DNA of 64,000 nt, taken from positions 37,560,547 to 37,624,546 of the forward strand of contig OY987263.1 in assembly GCA_963920665.1 (NCBI GenBank), read 5' to 3'. Below the pieces are notes generated by a model. The model was not told the DNA's origin. It made no database searches and was given only the letters and a program-made list of their open reading frames with translations. This stretch comes from Straminergon stramineum. Its lineage: Eukaryota; Streptophyta; Bryopsida; Hypnales; Calliergonaceae. Position 1 is the first letter of the stretch; the number at the start of each line of letters is the position of its first letter. The translations under genes and the position numbers were made by a program. Below are positions 61,809 through 64,000 of this stretch, piece after piece.

Positions 61809-62908
61809 TTCTCCAGAATTTGACCATTTTGGAAATGAATAAGACGCCTGCAAAGAGCTCATTCTTGCCTGCAGAAGATTAAATTGCTGTCCAGAAAGAT
61901 CCGACTACTTACGTAAGAGCAGTCACAATGCCCAAATTACCACTTCGAACTTGTAACTCGAGGAACAAAACCTGGCAAGTTGGAGAAAAATTCTTTTTAC
62001 AATCAGAAATAGATAGAAGAGTGAAGAGAGAAACCAATGGATGATTGGTTAGCCATGGGAAATGTAGACAAGTCAGAGACTTTTCTTAACTATTTCCGTG
62101 ATACTAGGTCAACTACCAGTACTAGGGATAGACAAGCCATTTAATGATTGAAGACAACCTAGAGCACTGTAGATGTTGATTACTCGCCAAAGGAAGTAAT
62201 TGACAATACACGCCAGTAGTCAAGTGGGTTGTGAAATGTGAACAAAATCAATAAAGAAATTTGTAAATTGACCTCATCTATTGCCTACACAGCATTGGAA
62301 ACTGCAGTATCGGCACACAACCGTACATCTAGTAGACATCACTTCTGATCATACATAACACTCAATGGACATCCAATAGATTCACAAAAAAACAGATGAT
62401 AAGAAGAGTGTTCATCAGGTGATAAAAAATACCGACGTGCGACAGTTTATCTGTTAAATTCATTCGGTGATTTCTATCTCGTACCCTCAGTTATTGAAAC
62501 GCAAATTGATACAAATTGCATTCTTACCGTAAGACAGAAACATCTGCTAAGGCGACCAAAATCCCAATGGAGATTAATATTATATCATAAAGGATTGTCA
62601 CCTACATCACATACCTAGACTTTCGGTGGTCTCCTCCGAGAGATAAATTTCTTGGAAAGCTTCAACTCTCCCGTCTCCCCGAGTTGCTTCTTTCCAAATC
62701 CTTTCTGTGTACAAGTTCTCAGAGATTCACCTTAAAACTATTTTTGGCAGGCCTAAAAATAAACTGAGAAGGTAACAAGTAAACTAACTTCATTATTCTA
62801 CCAAGCTCTGGAAGGATATAACCGAACTGTAGTTTTCAAGAATAGGGCAAAACTTCGAACTTAAGTAAACCGTCTCGAGTCCAGCAATAATCACTTGATA
62901 ATTCTCAT
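61809..62908. other. Spacer between convergent genes
   Basis: Presumed 3' UTRs of the carboxypeptidase (+) and ENTH (-) genes with no further gene. Confidence 0.45.
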
Positions 62909-64000
62909 TCACAAGGTAATGAGGTCCGAGATGGTCTCAGGTCTGGGGGGCGAGCTATCCCCTGGAGCGTTAGATCCCACCTTCGAACCACCAGGTGGAG
63001 GAGGGACTCTGCACTTCGGAGGCGGGGGTAACTTGAACAGCGGCGTAGGCTGGGGCTTGGGAAGTAAGTCAGGCTTGCTGGAGACACTGTTACTCACGTC
63101 TGGTTCCACTGAAAATTTACGAGTAGGGGAGATGTCTCGTACTGGTGGTGTCCCGCCACCCGCAGTATGAGAACTGGAGGAAGTGCAGCATTCAGAAGAC
63201 GTAGGTGAGTCATCAAAAGGGTTCCATGAAGTGCTAGCACTGCTCAACTGCGGGCTTTCATCAGCAGAAGATTTCTGCAGACACGAATTCTACATCAGTC
63301 ACGGTATTGCACTCGACATCAGACATTTCAAAACTTGACAGCAGCAAACAAGGATCCCACGTATAAATTGTAGTGCACCTCAGGAAAAGTAGAACTTCAT
63401 GTGTGCGTACCAAGGAAGTACTCCAACTTGAGCTCCTCTGAGATGTCGGCGAAGAAGGGTCACTGTCAAGAAACCCATTCTTTCGATCATGAACAAGATG
63501 AGCTGCCTTTTCCATCTTCAGTGGAAATGTGCCAGCAGGTTGAGTTCTGCATTTTTTCTCACAAGTATCACTACCACCAGAAGCATCCGCTGGTTGGCTA
63601 CCAAAGCCGAGAATACCTTTGGAAACAGCCTGAGCTCGTCTGCGCTCCAACTTGAAAAATCTTTCATCCACTAGGAGTAGATGGACTTGCTTGGACTTAC
63701 TCTGCAGAGCTGAACCCCTGTCAACCCTGCAACGAAATTCTCAGTTCTGAATTCTAGTGACATGAAAGTCTATTCATATTACAAGCCAGATTTCAATAAC
63801 GAAAAGAACGAAACTCGTAGTGAAACCCGTTGAGAATCAGGCGAGAGTCGATCTGAGACTTACAAATTTTCATCTATGAATGCAAAGCGAGTTAGTTCTT
63901 CGACTCGTTGCTTGTCCGTCCTGAAATCCGTGACAAATTGTACGGGGCCATGAGTTAGGAGATACTCCATGACTGTTAATGCCTTGAATATTTGCCTCCA
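62909..64000 (-). CDS. ENTH-domain clathrin-adaptor protein (3' part; runs off the window)
   Basis: Three exons are visible on the minus strand, 64000-63864, 63726-63411 and 63274-62909, joined in phase and ending in TGA. The first begins inside an ENTH domain: WRQIFKALTVMEYLLTHGPV, then the helix ending FAFIDEN. The second continues VDRGSALQSKSKQVHLLL and LERRRAQAVSKGILGFGS, the usual end of the domain in plant epsin-like proteins. The tail is Ser/Pro-rich with one NPF motif (WNPFDDSP), a known binder of EH-domain proteins, and a proline-rich stretch (KLPPPPKCRVPPPP). ENTH proteins bind phosphoinositides and recruit clathrin in endocytosis or vacuolar traffic. The first part of the domain and the start lie beyond 64000. 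Confidence 0.88.

Overview
The window is a nuclear segment of a land plant. It shows GT-AG introns of about 100-850 bp, a plastid-type peptide chain release factor encoded in the nucleus, a SnRK1 beta subunit, an aluminium-activated malate transporter (ALMT), a group II serine carboxypeptidase and a DUF642-type wall protein. An FkbM methyltransferase gene, the very AT-rich repeat-filled spacers and the modest introns would suit a non-seed plant such as a bryophyte. That placement is an inference and the species cannot be named from this sequence.

Layout. Positions 1-3700 are AT-rich spacer with foldback and TTAA-ended elements. A gene-rich block runs from 3.7 to 26.5 kb: release factor 2 (+), FkbM methyltransferase (+), an unrecognised spliced membrane protein (+), an ADCK2-like ABC1/UbiB kinase (+), a DUF642-like secreted protein (+) and the SnRK1 beta subunit (-). 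From 26.6 to 33.3 kb there is AT-rich repeat territory. ALMT (+) lies at 33.8-37.8 kb. At 39.6-42.0 kb (-) there is an isolated long ORF with weak resemblance to TRM/LONGIFOLIA proteins and one in-frame stop. More repeats follow, then an AN1 zinc-finger protein (+) at 46.2-46.9 kb with an upstream ORF. The interval 48.5-55.8 kb is dense in non-autonomous DNA elements. A serine carboxypeptidase (+, 58.8-61.8 kb) and an ENTH-domain protein (-, 62.9 kb to beyond the window) are convergent at the right edge.

Splice models were built by hand from conserved protein blocks, GT/AG sites and codon phase. Six multi-exon genes close in phase from start to stop: the unknown membrane protein, DUF642, SnRK1 beta, ALMT, AN1 and carboxypeptidase. 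The kinase closes in phase from its second half onward, and the ENTH gene over its visible part. The 5' ends of the FkbM and kinase genes remain unresolved.

The genes do not form a pathway. They are independent eukaryotic genes for plastid translation termination, mitochondrial or plastid lipid-quinone regulation, energy signalling, anion transport, stress response, proteolysis and vesicle traffic. The most unusual content is in the spacers. At least seven copies of 0.55-0.95 kb elements begin TTAACCCCTAAA and end in the inverted form, which looks like a TTAA-targeting non-autonomous transposon group. One copy carries a nested CACTA-type foldback with a clean 3-bp target duplication, and a separate PIF/Harbinger-like element lies next to it. 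No transposase gene, CRISPR array, rRNA or convincing tRNA was seen.
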